From Thalassospira tepidiphila MCCC 1A03514 (GTDB lineage: Bacteria; Pseudomonadota; Alphaproteobacteria; Rhodospirillales; Thalassospiraceae): DNA of 64,000 nucleotides. The notes beneath the pieces are model-generated. The model was given only the letters and a program-made list of their open reading frames with translations. It was not told the DNA's origin and made no database searches. Of the stretch, positions 45,787 through 54,441 are shown piece after piece; positions within the stretch are counted from its first letter, which is position 1, and the number at the start of each line of letters is the position of its first letter. The stretch spans positions 310,001 to 374,000 of the forward strand of contig NZ_JPVZ01000003.1 in the NCBI RefSeq assembly GCF_001662875.1, read 5' to 3'. Made by a program: the position numbers and the translations under genes.

Positions 45787-45814
45787 AAGCGCCAGCGAAA
45801 AAATCGCGGCGCTT
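45787..45814 (-). terminator. terminator of tRNA-Asp copy 1
   Basis: AAGCGCC...GGCGCTT and GCGA...TCGC pair with one bulged A; on the minus strand it is followed by a T run. Confidence 0.8.
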
Positions 45815-45846
45815 ATTTTGTACGTCATTCCCAATCAGGAAGGGAA

Positions 45847-45923
<77 letters not shown>

Positions 45924-45939
45924 ATGGTGCGTGGCGCGG

Positions 45940-45968
45940 TTTATATAAAGACCACCCAATTGAGGCAA
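45940..45968 (-). promoter_or_regulatory. promoter of tRNA-Asp copy 1
   Basis: Minus-strand TTGCCT (45968-45963), 17-base spacer, TATAAA (45945-45940); the -10 is 16 bases before the tRNA 5' end. Confidence 0.7.
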
Positions 45969-46051
45969 GTGTTTTTTGACCGATTTTCAAAGAAAAATGC
46001 GCGGAAGTGTTTTGCCGGTTTAATCGCCAAGAAAGCGGCGCAAAAACAAAA

Positions 46052-46078
46052 AAGCGCCAGCGAAAAATCGCGGCGCTT
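46052..46078 (-). terminator. terminator of tRNA-Asp copy 2
   Basis: Same hairpin as copy 1 with a loop one base shorter. Confidence 0.8.
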
Positions 46079-46110
46079 ATTTTGTGCATCATTCCCAATC
46101 AGGGAGGGAA

Positions 46111-46187
<77 letters not shown>

Positions 46188-46201
46188 ATGGCGTGGCGCG
46201 G

Positions 46202-46230
46202 TTTATATAAGGGGTGGTTCGGTCTGGCAA
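46202..46230 (-). promoter_or_regulatory. promoter of tRNA-Asp copy 2
   Basis: Minus-strand TTGCCA, 17-base spacer, TATAAA; the spacing to the tRNA is 14 bases. Confidence 0.7.
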
Positions 46231-46370
46231 GGGCTTTTTTGCAAAAAAAAGACGGACCGGAAATTTACCTGGTTGATCGTCCTTGGCAGTCTCGATGCGA
46301 CGCCTGTTTCGCAGTGAAAAGCGGTCGATCCGGGGTGGGGCAGATGTGTAAAAAGCGAGTGAAAAACAAA

Positions 46371-46398
46371 AAGCGCCAGCGAAAAAATCGCGGCGCTT
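46371..46398 (-). terminator. terminator of tRNA-Asp copy 3
   Basis: Identical to that of copy 1. Confidence 0.8.
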
Positions 46399-46430
46399 AT
46401 TTTGTACGTCATTCCCAATCAGGAAGGGAA

Positions 46431-46507
<77 letters not shown>

Positions 46508-46793
46508 ATGGTGCGTGGCGCGGTTTATATAAAGACCACCCAATTGAGGCTTAGCAGCCGGTCACAGGTGGTGCAAGCGCTTTTTTGCGATGATTTTTCA
46601 ATTTTTAACCGCGTTCTTCCGGCGGTAGAAACCGACCCTGCATCGGGCACGTTAAAGTTCACCTGTCGGGCTTTGGTAAGGCGGGCAGGTGAGGGGGGTA
46701 TTTGGGATTGCAAGGCGCGCATAAGCTCCACCTGAGACTGCATTGTGAAATGCTGCCCAGTGAGCGAGATCGTCTGCGGTCAAGAGGTGTGGG

Positions 46794-47348
46794 CTATTCG
46801 CGCGGTTCTGCGTAGCGTTCGGTCAGTTTGGTCAGGGCCGCGACAGTTGCCTGTTCGACGGTTGAGCCAAAACCGGTCACGCGGCCGGCAAGAATGACAT
46901 AAAGCGAGTCGATATGGAGCTGGATCACCAGCAGCTGTTTTTCGTTGGCCGTGGTGCGGTCGGCAACGAAGATTTCCATCGATTTTGCGATCTGGGTCAT
47001 CAGGGGATACTGGAAAGTGCCGCCCAGGGCCTTGACCGAATAGGCAAGGTCATTTGCCGCGATGATGGCTTCTGGCCGCTTGGGTTTGTCGCGCAGGGCA
47101 TTAATTACCAGTTTGCGGCATTCCATCAGGTCCTTGCCGATGTCACGGACAAAGGTCTCGGAGCTGCGCTGTACAACCTGTTCGAGCTCTTCAAGCTGTT
47201 CAGGTGACAGGTTGATGTCAAATCCCTTGATGAAGTTGACAGCTTTGCGTTTCAGATCGGTCTGCGCAGGGATGATCTGCACATTCTTCTTTTTCTTAGG
47301 TTCTTCCGGCTTCACGATGGCTCCGCTTCCCCAGTCATAATGGGTCAT
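46794..47348 (-). CDS. HPt-like helical protein with Tyr at the phospho-His position
   Basis: A 184-residue soluble helical protein with a basic N-terminus (EEPKKKKNVQ). Residues about 97-127 (AANDLAYSVKALGGTFQYPL...) resemble the HPt helix whose core is AHxLKGxxxxxG; here Tyr103 occupies the His position (AYSVKALGG). A His-bearing helix follows (LLVIQLHIDSLYVIL) but does not align with the phospho-site. It overlaps the upstream response-regulator gene by 4 bases (ATGA). The HPt call is inference from pattern; it may act as a docking partner without phosphotransfer. Confidence 0.55.
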   Translation of the reverse strand: MTHYDWGSGAIVKPEEPKKKKNVQIIPAQTDLKRKAVNFIKGFDINLSPEQLEELEQVVQRSSETFVRDIGKDLMECRKLVINALRDKPKRPEAIIAANDLAYSVKALGGTFQYPLMTQIAKSMEIFVADRTTANEKQLLVIQLHIDSLYVILAGRVTGFGSTVEQATVAALTKLTERYAEPRE

Positions 47349-47839
47349 TCGTCAAGGCTCCTACGATCAGGACCATCAAACTGGACCTGTCTGCGACGTC
47401 GGTCCGGGCCAAAATACGTTCCAGTGTTGATGAAACGTCTTGGTCGGGCGATGACCGAAACCAGACGGCTGTAAAGTGCCTTGGCGTTAAAGGGTTTGGC
47501 AAGAAATTCAGTAATCCCAAGGTCACGTGCCGTCGTCACATAACGCATCTCGGAATGTGCGGTCAGCATAATCACCGGAATGAACCGGTTTGGCGAATTG
47601 GTCGAATTGCGCATGACATCGAGGAATTCGAGGCCATCCATACCGCGCAAGCGCCATTCACAAATCACGATATCAATTTTTTCGGTGCGTAATACGTCAA
47701 AGGCATCATTCGGCGATTTTACACGCTGTATATGACTGGCTCCGAGATAGGCGAGCGTGTCATAGACTACCTGAGCTGAAATCTTGTCCCCGTCAACGAT
47801 CAGAAAACTAATCTTACTAAAGTCTATTTTCGCGTTCAT
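47345..47839 (-). CDS. response-regulator receiver protein with Glu at the phospho-Asp site
   Basis: A 164-residue receiver. Asp16 (FLIVDGDK), Thr93 (VIMLTAH) and Lys115 (LAKPF) hold the usual positions, but the phospho-acceptor, 45 residues after Asp16 as in CheY, is Glu61 (IDIVICEWRLRGMDG). The second acid of the pocket is Gly17. Glu often mimics phospho-Asp, so the domain may be locked on. The C-terminal tail has two GPDRR motifs. The Met at 47839 follows GAGG; longer starts are unlikely. It overlaps the HPt-like gene by 4 bases. Confidence 0.88.
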   Translation of the reverse strand: MNAKIDFSKISFLIVDGDKISAQVVYDTLAYLGASHIQRVKSPNDAFDVLRTEKIDIVICEWRLRGMDGLEFLDVMRNSTNSPNRFIPVIMLTAHSEMRYVTTARDLGITEFLAKPFNAKALYSRLVSVIARPRRFINTGTYFGPDRRRRQVQFDGPDRRSLDE

Positions 47840-48123
47840 CCGGCCTCGGTTCCTGAGCATCATCACGAAATGCGTCGCTGTTCAGGGGGATACAGCAGCA
47901 AATCTAACCAGTTGCTGATGTATAAACCCTTATACCTTTGTCTGGTTTCCAGCAAGGCCAAACCACTCTGTGTTCAGCCCGAAAATCTGACAAATACTGA
48001 CCCCAAGCCAGTTGAAAAGTTAGAACAAACGACGTTTACGTCTTTTTGTTTTTGATGCTCGCGTCCGGTTTGAACACACCCAATATTGGGCCTTTTTTTC
48101 AATAGTAAAGAGGAAGATCTTTT

Positions 48124-48597
48124 TTATTTCATGGGCTTGGTGACGCCGTCGTCATCAATCACCTTAACGGCAACACCGGACTCCTCGAACATTTCGGTCG
48201 ATATCTTCATATCCTGTTCCCAGCGTTCAAGAAAGTCCGGGGTTAGTTTTGACTTGTCGACATAGACCTCGGCGATGCCCGCCTGAATGATGGCGCGCGC
48301 GCAATCACAGCACGGAAAGTGCGTTACATACAGGGCGCAGCCATCAAGCGATGTGCCGGTGTAACTGGCATTATAAATCGCATTGCGTTCGGCATGTTCG
48401 GTATAGGCGTATTTTTCCGGACGCTGATGGCGGCTTTCGACTTCGTCATCGACCCCGCGCGGAAACCCGTTATAGCCAACAGCACGAATTTCTTTTTTCG
48501 GGCCGATGACAACCGCACCGACCTGGGTGCTGCGGTCTTTTGACCAGTCTGCAATATGGGCTGCAAGTCCAAGAAAGCGATGGTGCCATTTGCTCAT
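48124..48597 (-). CDS. dCMP deaminase / ComE-like cytidine deaminase family protein
   Basis: A 157-residue zinc deaminase. The catalytic motif TEHAERNAIYNA gives the zinc His and proton-shuttling Glu; PCCDCARAII gives the two zinc cysteines. The N-terminus WHHRFLGLAAHIADWSKDRSTQVGAVVIGP is that of deoxycytidylate deaminases, which make dUMP for thymidylate synthesis. The 'SRHQRPEKYAYTEHAERNA' insert fits the phage/ComE-type group. No nucleotide-metabolism gene is next to it. The gap to the receiver gene (47840-48123) shows no gene. Confidence 0.92.
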   Translation of the reverse strand: MSKWHHRFLGLAAHIADWSKDRSTQVGAVVIGPKKEIRAVGYNGFPRGVDDEVESRHQRPEKYAYTEHAERNAIYNASYTGTSLDGCALYVTHFPCCDCARAIIQAGIAEVYVDKSKLTPDFLERWEQDMKISTEMFEESGVAVKVIDDDGVTKPMK

Positions 48598-48882
48598 GAA
48601 AAGGGTCCTGTCTGCGCCGTAAAATTGGTCTGTAAGGCATTCGTTTTTGACCGGCAGGTTTCACCGGTACGCGTTCTTTAAAGAAGGTGCTTCTTGTAAT
48701 TGTCCAGCGAAAAATCACATTTTTGTAAAGGCATTTAATGAAAAGTCCCTGTTCAAATAGGGGCTGATTGATTATTAAGGGGTTACCCCCAGAAAAGATC
48801 AGGACGCCTTTTCGTCTCGCCGCAGATGCAGGCCGAAGCGGGAAGGCTCACGTGTAAACCGAATAACAAGAGGTAGTAGCCG

Positions 48883-50304
48883 ATGCGCCGTCAACGTAAG
48901 GCGAAGATCATCGCGACCCTGGGGCCGGCAAGTTCAAAGCCAGAAATCCTCGAGAAAATTGTGCAGACAGGTGTGGATGTGTTCCGCCTGAACTTCTCGC
49001 ATGGGGAACACTCAGAACATCTGGCCCGTTTTGAAGCGATCCGTGTCGTCGAAGAAAAACTCGGCCGCCCGATCGGTATTTTGATGGATCTTCAAGGTCC
49101 GAAAATTCGTGTTGGCACCTTTGCCGACGGTGAAGTTGAACTTACCGCCGGTGATACGTTCAAATTCGATATGGACAAGAAGCCGGGTGACAACACGCGC
49201 GTGTCGCTTCCGCATCCGGAAGTCTATGCCGCTATCAAGCCGGGTGCGAACCTGCTGCTTGATGATGGCAAACTGCGCATGCGTGTCGAGAAATGCGACG
49301 ACAAGTCGGCCGAATGTACCGTCATTACCGGCGGGCCGCTTTCCAACCGCAAGGGTGTCAACCTTCCGGATGTGATGTTGCCGCTCTCACCGCTGACCGA
49401 GAAGGACCGTGCCGATCTGGATTACGGTCTTGAGATGGGCGTTGATTTCGTGGCGCTTTCGTTTGTGCAGCGCCCCGAAGACGTTGCCGAGGCCCGCAAG
49501 ATCATTCAGGGCCGTGCAGCCATCGTTTCCAAACTGGAAAAGCCGCAGGCGATTGATCACCTTGATGAGATTGTCGATCTGTCGGACATGATCATGGTTG
49601 CCCGTGGTGACCTTGGTGTCGAATGCCCCCCGGAAGATGTGCCGATCCTGCAGAAACGTATCATCAAAGCGTGCCGCGAAGCTGGCAAGCCGGTGATCGT
49701 TGCAACCCAGATGCTTGACTCGATGGTGTCCAATCCGGCACCGACCCGTGCCGAAGCATCCGACGTTGCGACTGCGATCTATGACGGTGCCGATGCCGTG
49801 ATGCTGTCAGCCGAAAGTGCGGTTGGTAAATATCCGCTTGAAACCGTTTCGATCATGGACCGTATCTTGCGCCGTGTGGAGCAGGACGATCTTTATTACC
49901 GTATGCGTGACGCCAACCGCCCGGATCCGGAACATAACGCACCGGATGCGATCAGTGCGGCCGCCCGTCAGGTGGCCACTACCATCGGTGCGAAGGCCGT
50001 TGTTAACTATACATCGTCCGGGTCGACGGCATTCCGTGCTGCACGTGAACGTCCGGAAGTGCCAATTCTTGGCCTGACCCCGCGGATTCAGACCGCACGT
50101 CGTCTGGCCCTGTGCTGGGGTGTGCATCCGGTCTTTACCCGTGATGCGACCAACTTTGCCGAAATGGTCGGAATCGCCACCGAAGTAGCAAAGCGTGAAG
50201 AATTTGCAGGACCGGGTGATTCGCTAGTGATCACCGCCGGTGTGCCGTTCGGAACGCCGGGTGCGACCAATATTTTGCGTATTGCATGGGTCGGCAATAA
50301 TTAA
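48883..50304 (+). CDS. pyk: pyruvate kinase
   Basis: A 473-residue glycolytic enzyme that converts phosphoenolpyruvate and ADP to pyruvate and ATP. The N-terminal KIIATLGPASSKPEILEKIV and NFSHG motifs bind substrate and potassium; VSKLEKPQAIDHLDEIV and MVARGDLGVECP surround the catalytic Lys and metal ligands; KPVIVATQMLDSM is the PROSITE region. The C-terminal regulatory domain is present. GAGGT is before the ATG. A terminator follows. It is monocistronic. Confidence 0.96.
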   Translation: MRRQRKAKIIATLGPASSKPEILEKIVQTGVDVFRLNFSHGEHSEHLARFEAIRVVEEKLGRPIGILMDLQGPKIRVGTFADGEVELTAGDTFKFDMDKKPGDNTRVSLPHPEVYAAIKPGANLLLDDGKLRMRVEKCDDKSAECTVITGGPLSNRKGVNLPDVMLPLSPLTEKDRADLDYGLEMGVDFVALSFVQRPEDVAEARKIIQGRAAIVSKLEKPQAIDHLDEIVDLSDMIMVARGDLGVECPPEDVPILQKRIIKACREAGKPVIVATQMLDSMVSNPAPTRAEASDVATAIYDGADAVMLSAESAVGKYPLETVSIMDRILRRVEQDDLYYRMRDANRPDPEHNAPDAISAAARQVATTIGAKAVVNYTSSGSTAFRAARERPEVPILGLTPRIQTARRLALCWGVHPVFTRDATNFAEMVGIATEVAKREEFAGPGDSLVITAGVPFGTPGATNILRIAWVGNN

Positions 50305-50335
50305 CGCAAGTGATTGCGTGAAACGATTTTCGATG

Positions 50336-50363
50336 ACGGGCGTCCTTTTGGGGCGCCCGTTTT
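50336..50363 (+). terminator. rho-independent terminator of pyk
   Basis: ACGGGCG(TCC) and (GGG)CGCCCGT pair around TTTTG (50336-50360), followed by TTTC. Confidence 0.75.
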
Positions 50364-50667
50364 CATTTGCGCAGACTGCCAGAAATCCGTCGGCGCGCAG
50401 GTTTTTCGATCGCAGCGGGCAGGAGGGGGCATAGACCCCTGTATCGTTAATGTTTTTTTGAGTCTTTGCGCCGATAGTCATTCTGTAATCAAGGCTCTGT
50501 CTATTGATATGTGCTCTTGAGATCGGGTTATGAAAATTAGACGCCTTGTCTGGTTGTGTAACACTGTCAGTTTGGGTTAAGCTGTTCTGACAAAACACAA
50601 AAATAAGGTATCGCAACGTCGATGCCGATACGCCGCCAGGCACGGGACCAGGGGAATTACTGCGATA
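50364..50667. other. intergenic region downstream of pyk
   Basis: No gene seen. It contains the pyk terminator's 3' side and must hold the promoter for the next gene, but no -35/-10 pair is convincing. Confidence 0.4.
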
Positions 50668-52194
50668 ATGCTGAGTTGGATGTTCAATCGGCAGAAAAAT
50701 GCGGGCAATGGGGGGCTTGATGATAAAGCCTCGGCCAAGCTGCGTGATCTGGCCGACACTGTTCGCACCATCGCACCTGAAACGTTTGGATCTGATACAG
50801 GTCGCGTTCAGGGTCGCGCGATTCCCCGCAGACATGTTTCCGAAAATAACGCCGATGCATCGGCCCTTGAACACGCAGCCCGTCTTTCGTCTGAACTGGA
50901 CGCGCTGGACGATGCCGAGGATGTACCTGATTTTGACAGCGACGTGCGCATGGATGTGGCGCGCCGTCTGCGTCGGCATCTGACAGATTTGAGCCCGTCT
51001 GAACGACTGGAAATGGTTGACGAGTTTGTTTCGGCGATTGCCAATATGGGTGACTGTTATCGCCCGCAGGTGATTGCGCTGATCGAACAGGAACTGGGCC
51101 ATACACCTTACATGACCCGTCAGGCCGCCAACCGTTTGCGCCAGGATATTCAGGCGATTGGCCGGGTATCGATTGCCGATTATATCGAGCTTCTGAGCGA
51201 TTCCGATTTCCTTGATATCATGCGCGGGCGTGGTGAATTCATTCAGACCGCAGCCGAACGTGAACGTGCCGAGCTTGAGGCCGCCGCCAAGGCCCGCCTG
51301 ATCGAGCAGCAGGCGGAAAAGGAAAAGGGCGGTTTGCTGAACCGGTTGCTGTCATCTGATGACGCGCCGCGAAACGTTGTGCCGATGACGCCGCATTTTG
51401 TTGAAAAGACCGCAAAGCCAAAGGTGCCGGAGAACGATATCCTCGGTGGTCAGAATCGCATTTCGCGTCAGGCCCAGCGCCGCATTGCCCATTTCATTAT
51501 GGCGTCCCTGTTTGACACGCTGGTCGAGCAGGGCCGGATGCGGACCGAAGTTGCCCGCGCCTTGCGCCAGTCGGTCCGTCAGCGGATTGAAAAGGCCCGT
51601 TTTGAAAACCGGATGCTGATGCCGTCGCGTGATAGAGACATGGATGTCGAGATCGCAGACAATGAAATGGTCGACAACGATGTCGTCGAGGCAACAGATG
51701 CCAAGATGACGATTGACCAGTATGTGCTTGATGCCCTGTCGCGCAATGATGATGTGCTGGTGGTGCAGGCACTTGCCCATTACGCGCAAATTCGGGCCAA
51801 TGCCGTTTCCAAAATCCTTGATTCCGGCAGTGCCCGGGCGATCACCGCCCTTGCATGGCGGGCAGGGATGACCGCACCTGCGGCAGTCGTCTTGCAGATC
51901 AGCAACGGTATCCCGGAATCGGCAATTGAAAGCCCGGCGGCCGGTGGTCGTTTTGCAATGGCTGCTGCCGATATGGACTGGTATATCGATTTCTTTAGCG
52001 ACATGAAGCCGGTGGCTTCGCGCATGAAGGTCGAAAAAGAAAGCGAATCTGCGCCGGCATCTGCACAGACGGCAAAGCCAAGCGGCAGGACCATGTCGCG
52101 CGGGCAGGGACTTCGACCGCGCAGTGGGCGCAACAGTGGCGGGCTCGAGGGGCTCGTCTCTGACAGGCGGTCCAAAGGTCTCAAAGAGGACTGA
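50668..52194 (+). CDS. unrecognised helical protein, possibly DUF2336-like
   Basis: A 508-residue soluble, acidic, mostly helical protein with no membrane segment or signal peptide. Several parts are repeat-like: RLRRHLTDLSPSERLEMVDEFV, the DSDFLDIMRGRGEF segment, and the C-terminal QALAHYAQIRANAVSKILDSGSARAITALAWRAGM. The latter reminds me of alphaproteobacterial DUF2336 proteins, but the match is not certain. A Ser/Gly/Arg-rich tail ends it. The next gene starts 5 bases after its stop and is also unrecognised, so the two may form one unit. Confidence 0.75.
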   Translation: MLSWMFNRQKNAGNGGLDDKASAKLRDLADTVRTIAPETFGSDTGRVQGRAIPRRHVSENNADASALEHAARLSSELDALDDAEDVPDFDSDVRMDVARRLRRHLTDLSPSERLEMVDEFVSAIANMGDCYRPQVIALIEQELGHTPYMTRQAANRLRQDIQAIGRVSIADYIELLSDSDFLDIMRGRGEFIQTAAERERAELEAAAKARLIEQQAEKEKGGLLNRLLSSDDAPRNVVPMTPHFVEKTAKPKVPENDILGGQNRISRQAQRRIAHFIMASLFDTLVEQGRMRTEVARALRQSVRQRIEKARFENRMLMPSRDRDMDVEIADNEMVDNDVVEATDAKMTIDQYVLDALSRNDDVLVVQALAHYAQIRANAVSKILDSGSARAITALAWRAGMTAPAAVVLQISNGIPESAIESPAAGGRFAMAAADMDWYIDFFSDMKPVASRMKVEKESESAPASAQTAKPSGRTMSRGQGLRPRSGRNSGGLEGLVSDRRSKGLKED

Positions 52195-52199
52195 GTGCC

Positions 52200-53183
52200 A
52201 TGAGCAGCAATCACGGCATCTCTTATGACGGGCTGAAACATGCCCTTACCATCAAGGAAAGCTATCTGTCTGGCGAGCCGCTTACCGTGACCGGGGCGGC
52301 CAAACAGCAGCGCCTGTTGATGCCGGAACATTTGCTGAGCAACGACCTTGCCCTGATGCAATATGACGATCCTCTGGCCCTTGCCGTGATCGCAACCAGG
52401 GATCCGGAAAGCCCGATGGCCTTGGCTGCCGCGATCCGTATGGGGCCGCATGCCAAATGCAAGGAACTGATTACCGGGGTCTTTGAAGTCGTTTCCGAAG
52501 CAACCAAGCATGAACTGGTTGCCGATTGCGCCAAACTTCTGACCAAGAACGCATTCAGCCCCGAAGCCTTCCATCTTGTGCGCACGCGCGCCTCCAATCA
52601 TGTCGTGGAAATCCGCGAAGCCTATCGCCGGGCGATGGGGGATAACCTGCGCGCATTGCTGGACGGCAAGATGGCCGCGCGCGAGTTTGTCGAGGAATTC
52701 ATCGAACTGGCATCAAATGGCAATCTGCGGATTGATATCTATCGCCGTCTGGTGATGAAACTGATGCGCTCAGACGCGGTGCGGCCAAGTGTGAAATTCA
52801 TGCTGCTGGAACGCCTTGATCGGTTCCCGCAGATGGTAAAGCTTCAGATCGTCAATGAAGTCAATTCGGCACCCGATACCCCGGAATACCAGACCCTGAA
52901 GCAGGAATTGCGCTGGATCTACGAGGCAAAGCAGAAACAGCAGTTGCCACATGCCCAGCAGACGCCGATCAATGCATCGGTCAATGCGGATGCAGCCGGG
53001 CCGCGGATCACGGCGGCTGATCTTGTCGGGCGGTCACAGATCGATTTTGGCGCTGCTGCGGGCATGCATCGCCGCAACAGCATCATCAAACCGGCTGAGC
53101 CGACCCTGAAGCGCAACGCGACGCCCAGCATCATGACCAGCGGCGGCTTCAGCACGCGCGAACTTTCTTCCTGGCTTAACTAG
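52200..53183 (+). CDS. unrecognised protein paired with the upstream gene
   Basis: A 327-residue soluble protein, helical up to about residue 240, then a low-complexity Gln/Ala/Pro linker and a short conserved-looking end (SIMTSGGFSTRELSSWLN). Central segments such as DALRALLDGKMAAREFVEEFIELASNGNLRIDIYRRLVMKLMRSD look like a helical repeat fold. No catalytic motif stands out. The 5-base gap to the preceding 508-residue protein implies cotranscription and perhaps a complex. Confidence 0.78.
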   Translation: MSSNHGISYDGLKHALTIKESYLSGEPLTVTGAAKQQRLLMPEHLLSNDLALMQYDDPLALAVIATRDPESPMALAAAIRMGPHAKCKELITGVFEVVSEATKHELVADCAKLLTKNAFSPEAFHLVRTRASNHVVEIREAYRRAMGDNLRALLDGKMAAREFVEEFIELASNGNLRIDIYRRLVMKLMRSDAVRPSVKFMLLERLDRFPQMVKLQIVNEVNSAPDTPEYQTLKQELRWIYEAKQKQQLPHAQQTPINASVNADAAGPRITAADLVGRSQIDFGAAAGMHRRNSIIKPAEPTLKRNATPSIMTSGGFSTRELSSWLN

Positions 53184-53226
53184 GGCTCAGGCCCTGGGCT
53201 TTGCTGCCGATGTGCCTGGCGTTTGG

Positions 53227-53541
53227 CTAGCTCAGCATTTGCGATGTCGCGGTGTTTGCCGGGACATGAACATGCAGGCCAGCCTGTTTTTCCAGATATA
53301 CGGTACAAATCACGCGCACAAGCGATGCGAAATTTGGGATGTCACCGCGTTGGGCAACGACCTCGTCGTGGATTTTACCGAGAAACTGCGGGGTGCTGAA
53401 ACCTTCACCCGCGGCGATTTCATCAAGAATTTGCCAGAAACGCAGCTCCAGGCGCAGGCTTGTGACAACGCCGTTGATCCGCACAGACCGGCTGACAGAC
53501 TGATAAAGTTCCGGGTCAGTTCCAGAATAAATCTGACACAT
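53227..53541 (-). CDS. ribbon-helix-helix (RHH_4) domain protein
   Basis: A 104-residue protein with the alphaproteobacterial RHH_4 pattern: RSVRINGVVTSLRLELRFWQILDEIAAGEGFSTPQFLGKI, then a conserved NFASLVRVICTVYLEKQ helix. RHH proteins bind DNA as dimers via the TSLRLE beta strand. AAAGGG precedes the ATG by about 7 bases. It converges on the unknown 52200-53183 gene. Targets unknown. Confidence 0.88.
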   Translation of the reverse strand: MCQIYSGTDPELYQSVSRSVRINGVVTSLRLELRFWQILDEIAAGEGFSTPQFLGKIHDEVVAQRGDIPNFASLVRVICTVYLEKQAGLHVHVPANTATSQMLS

Positions 53542-53622
53542 TTGAACGCCCTTTCCTGTTTGTGCCGCTGTTACGAGTTGTGCAGCGGTTTTCTTTTTGT
53601 TTGGCGCAATGGTCGATCAAAT

Positions 53623-53653
53623 GGCGCCCAAACGCAATCACCGTTTGGGCGCC
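53623..53653 (-). terminator. 12-bp hairpin after the DJ-1/PfpI gene
   Basis: GGCGCCCAAACG (53623-53634) and CGTTTGGGCGCC (53642-53653), loop CAATCAC. The T run beyond it is weak. Confidence 0.6.
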
Positions 53654-53659
53654 GATACA

Positions 53660-54241
53660 TTACAAATTGATTTCAGTGCCAAGAACCTTGAGGAAAGCCG
53701 CCATCCATTTCGGATGTGCCGGCCAGGCCGGTGCGGTTACCAGATTGCCGTCGATGCAGGCATCATCAATGGCGATGTCGGCATAGGTGCCGCCGCCAAG
53801 TTTGACTTCCGGTGCGCAGGCCGGATAGGCGGAAACCTTGCGACCCTTGATGATATCGGCTGCTGCAAGAAGTTGTGCACCATGGCAGACAGCAGCGATC
53901 GGCTTGTTGGCGGCATGGAAATCACGCACCAGACGAATGACATCTTCGTTCAGACGCAGATATTCCGGTGCACGACCGCCGGGGATGACAAGCGCGTCAT
54001 AGTTTTCGGCACGCGCCGTCGCAAAATCGGCATTCAGCGCAAAGTTGTGGCCGCGCTTTTCGCTATAGGTCTGATCACCTTCGAAATCATGGATGGCAGT
54101 TGCAACCGTATCGCCGGCATTCTTGTCCGGGCAAACGGCGTCAACATGATGTCCAACCGCAAGCAATGTCTGAAACGGCACCATGGTTTCGTAATCTTCG
54201 GCATAGTCGCCGGTGATCATCAGAATTTTTTTCGCAGACAT
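53660..54241 (-). CDS. DJ-1/PfpI-family protein
   Basis: A 193-residue protein of the class I glutamine amidotransferase-like superfamily. The conserved nucleophile Cys lies in [14 protein letters not shown], and the [16 protein letters not shown] strand-loop supports the fold. Members act as glyoxalases, deglycases, chaperones or peptidases; which applies here cannot be told. The start [18 protein letters not shown] carries the acidic residue near the active site. It is alone on the strand between two terminators. Confidence 0.92.
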   Translation of the reverse strand: MSAKKILMITGDYAEDYETMVPFQTLLAVGHHVDAVCPDKNAGDTVATAIHDFEGDQTYSEKRGHNFALNADFATARAENYDALVIPGGRAPEYLRLNEDVIRLVRDFHAANKPIAAVCHGAQLLAAADIIKGRKVSAYPACAPEVKLGGGTYADIAIDDACIDGNLVTAPAWPAHPKWMAAFLKVLGTEINL

Positions 54242-54390
54242 GTTTTATCCTCCCGCTTGTTTTCATTTGCCGCTATTGGGCAAGGGCAGGGAACTATACG
54301 CCTGATACGAGCTGGGCGGGTAACAGCGGGGTACTACGTACGAGGAAGTTGACGTGGTGTACGTTGTGGCACTCGTCGCCCAAACAAAAA

Positions 54391-54414
54391 AAAGAGGCCC
54401 GTTGGGGCCTCTTT
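54391..54414 (-). terminator. terminator of the MscS-family gene
   Basis: AAAGAGGCCC (54391-54400) and GGGCCTCTTT (54405-54414), loop GTTG; the minus strand then has a run of T. Confidence 0.92.
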
Positions 54415-54441
54415 CGAAATGCGGTTTTGTGAAAAAGAAGA

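Noticed and set aside
50224-51102. 292-codon minus-strand frame across the pyk end
   Set aside because: It overlaps pyk, its terminator and the next gene and has no protein features.
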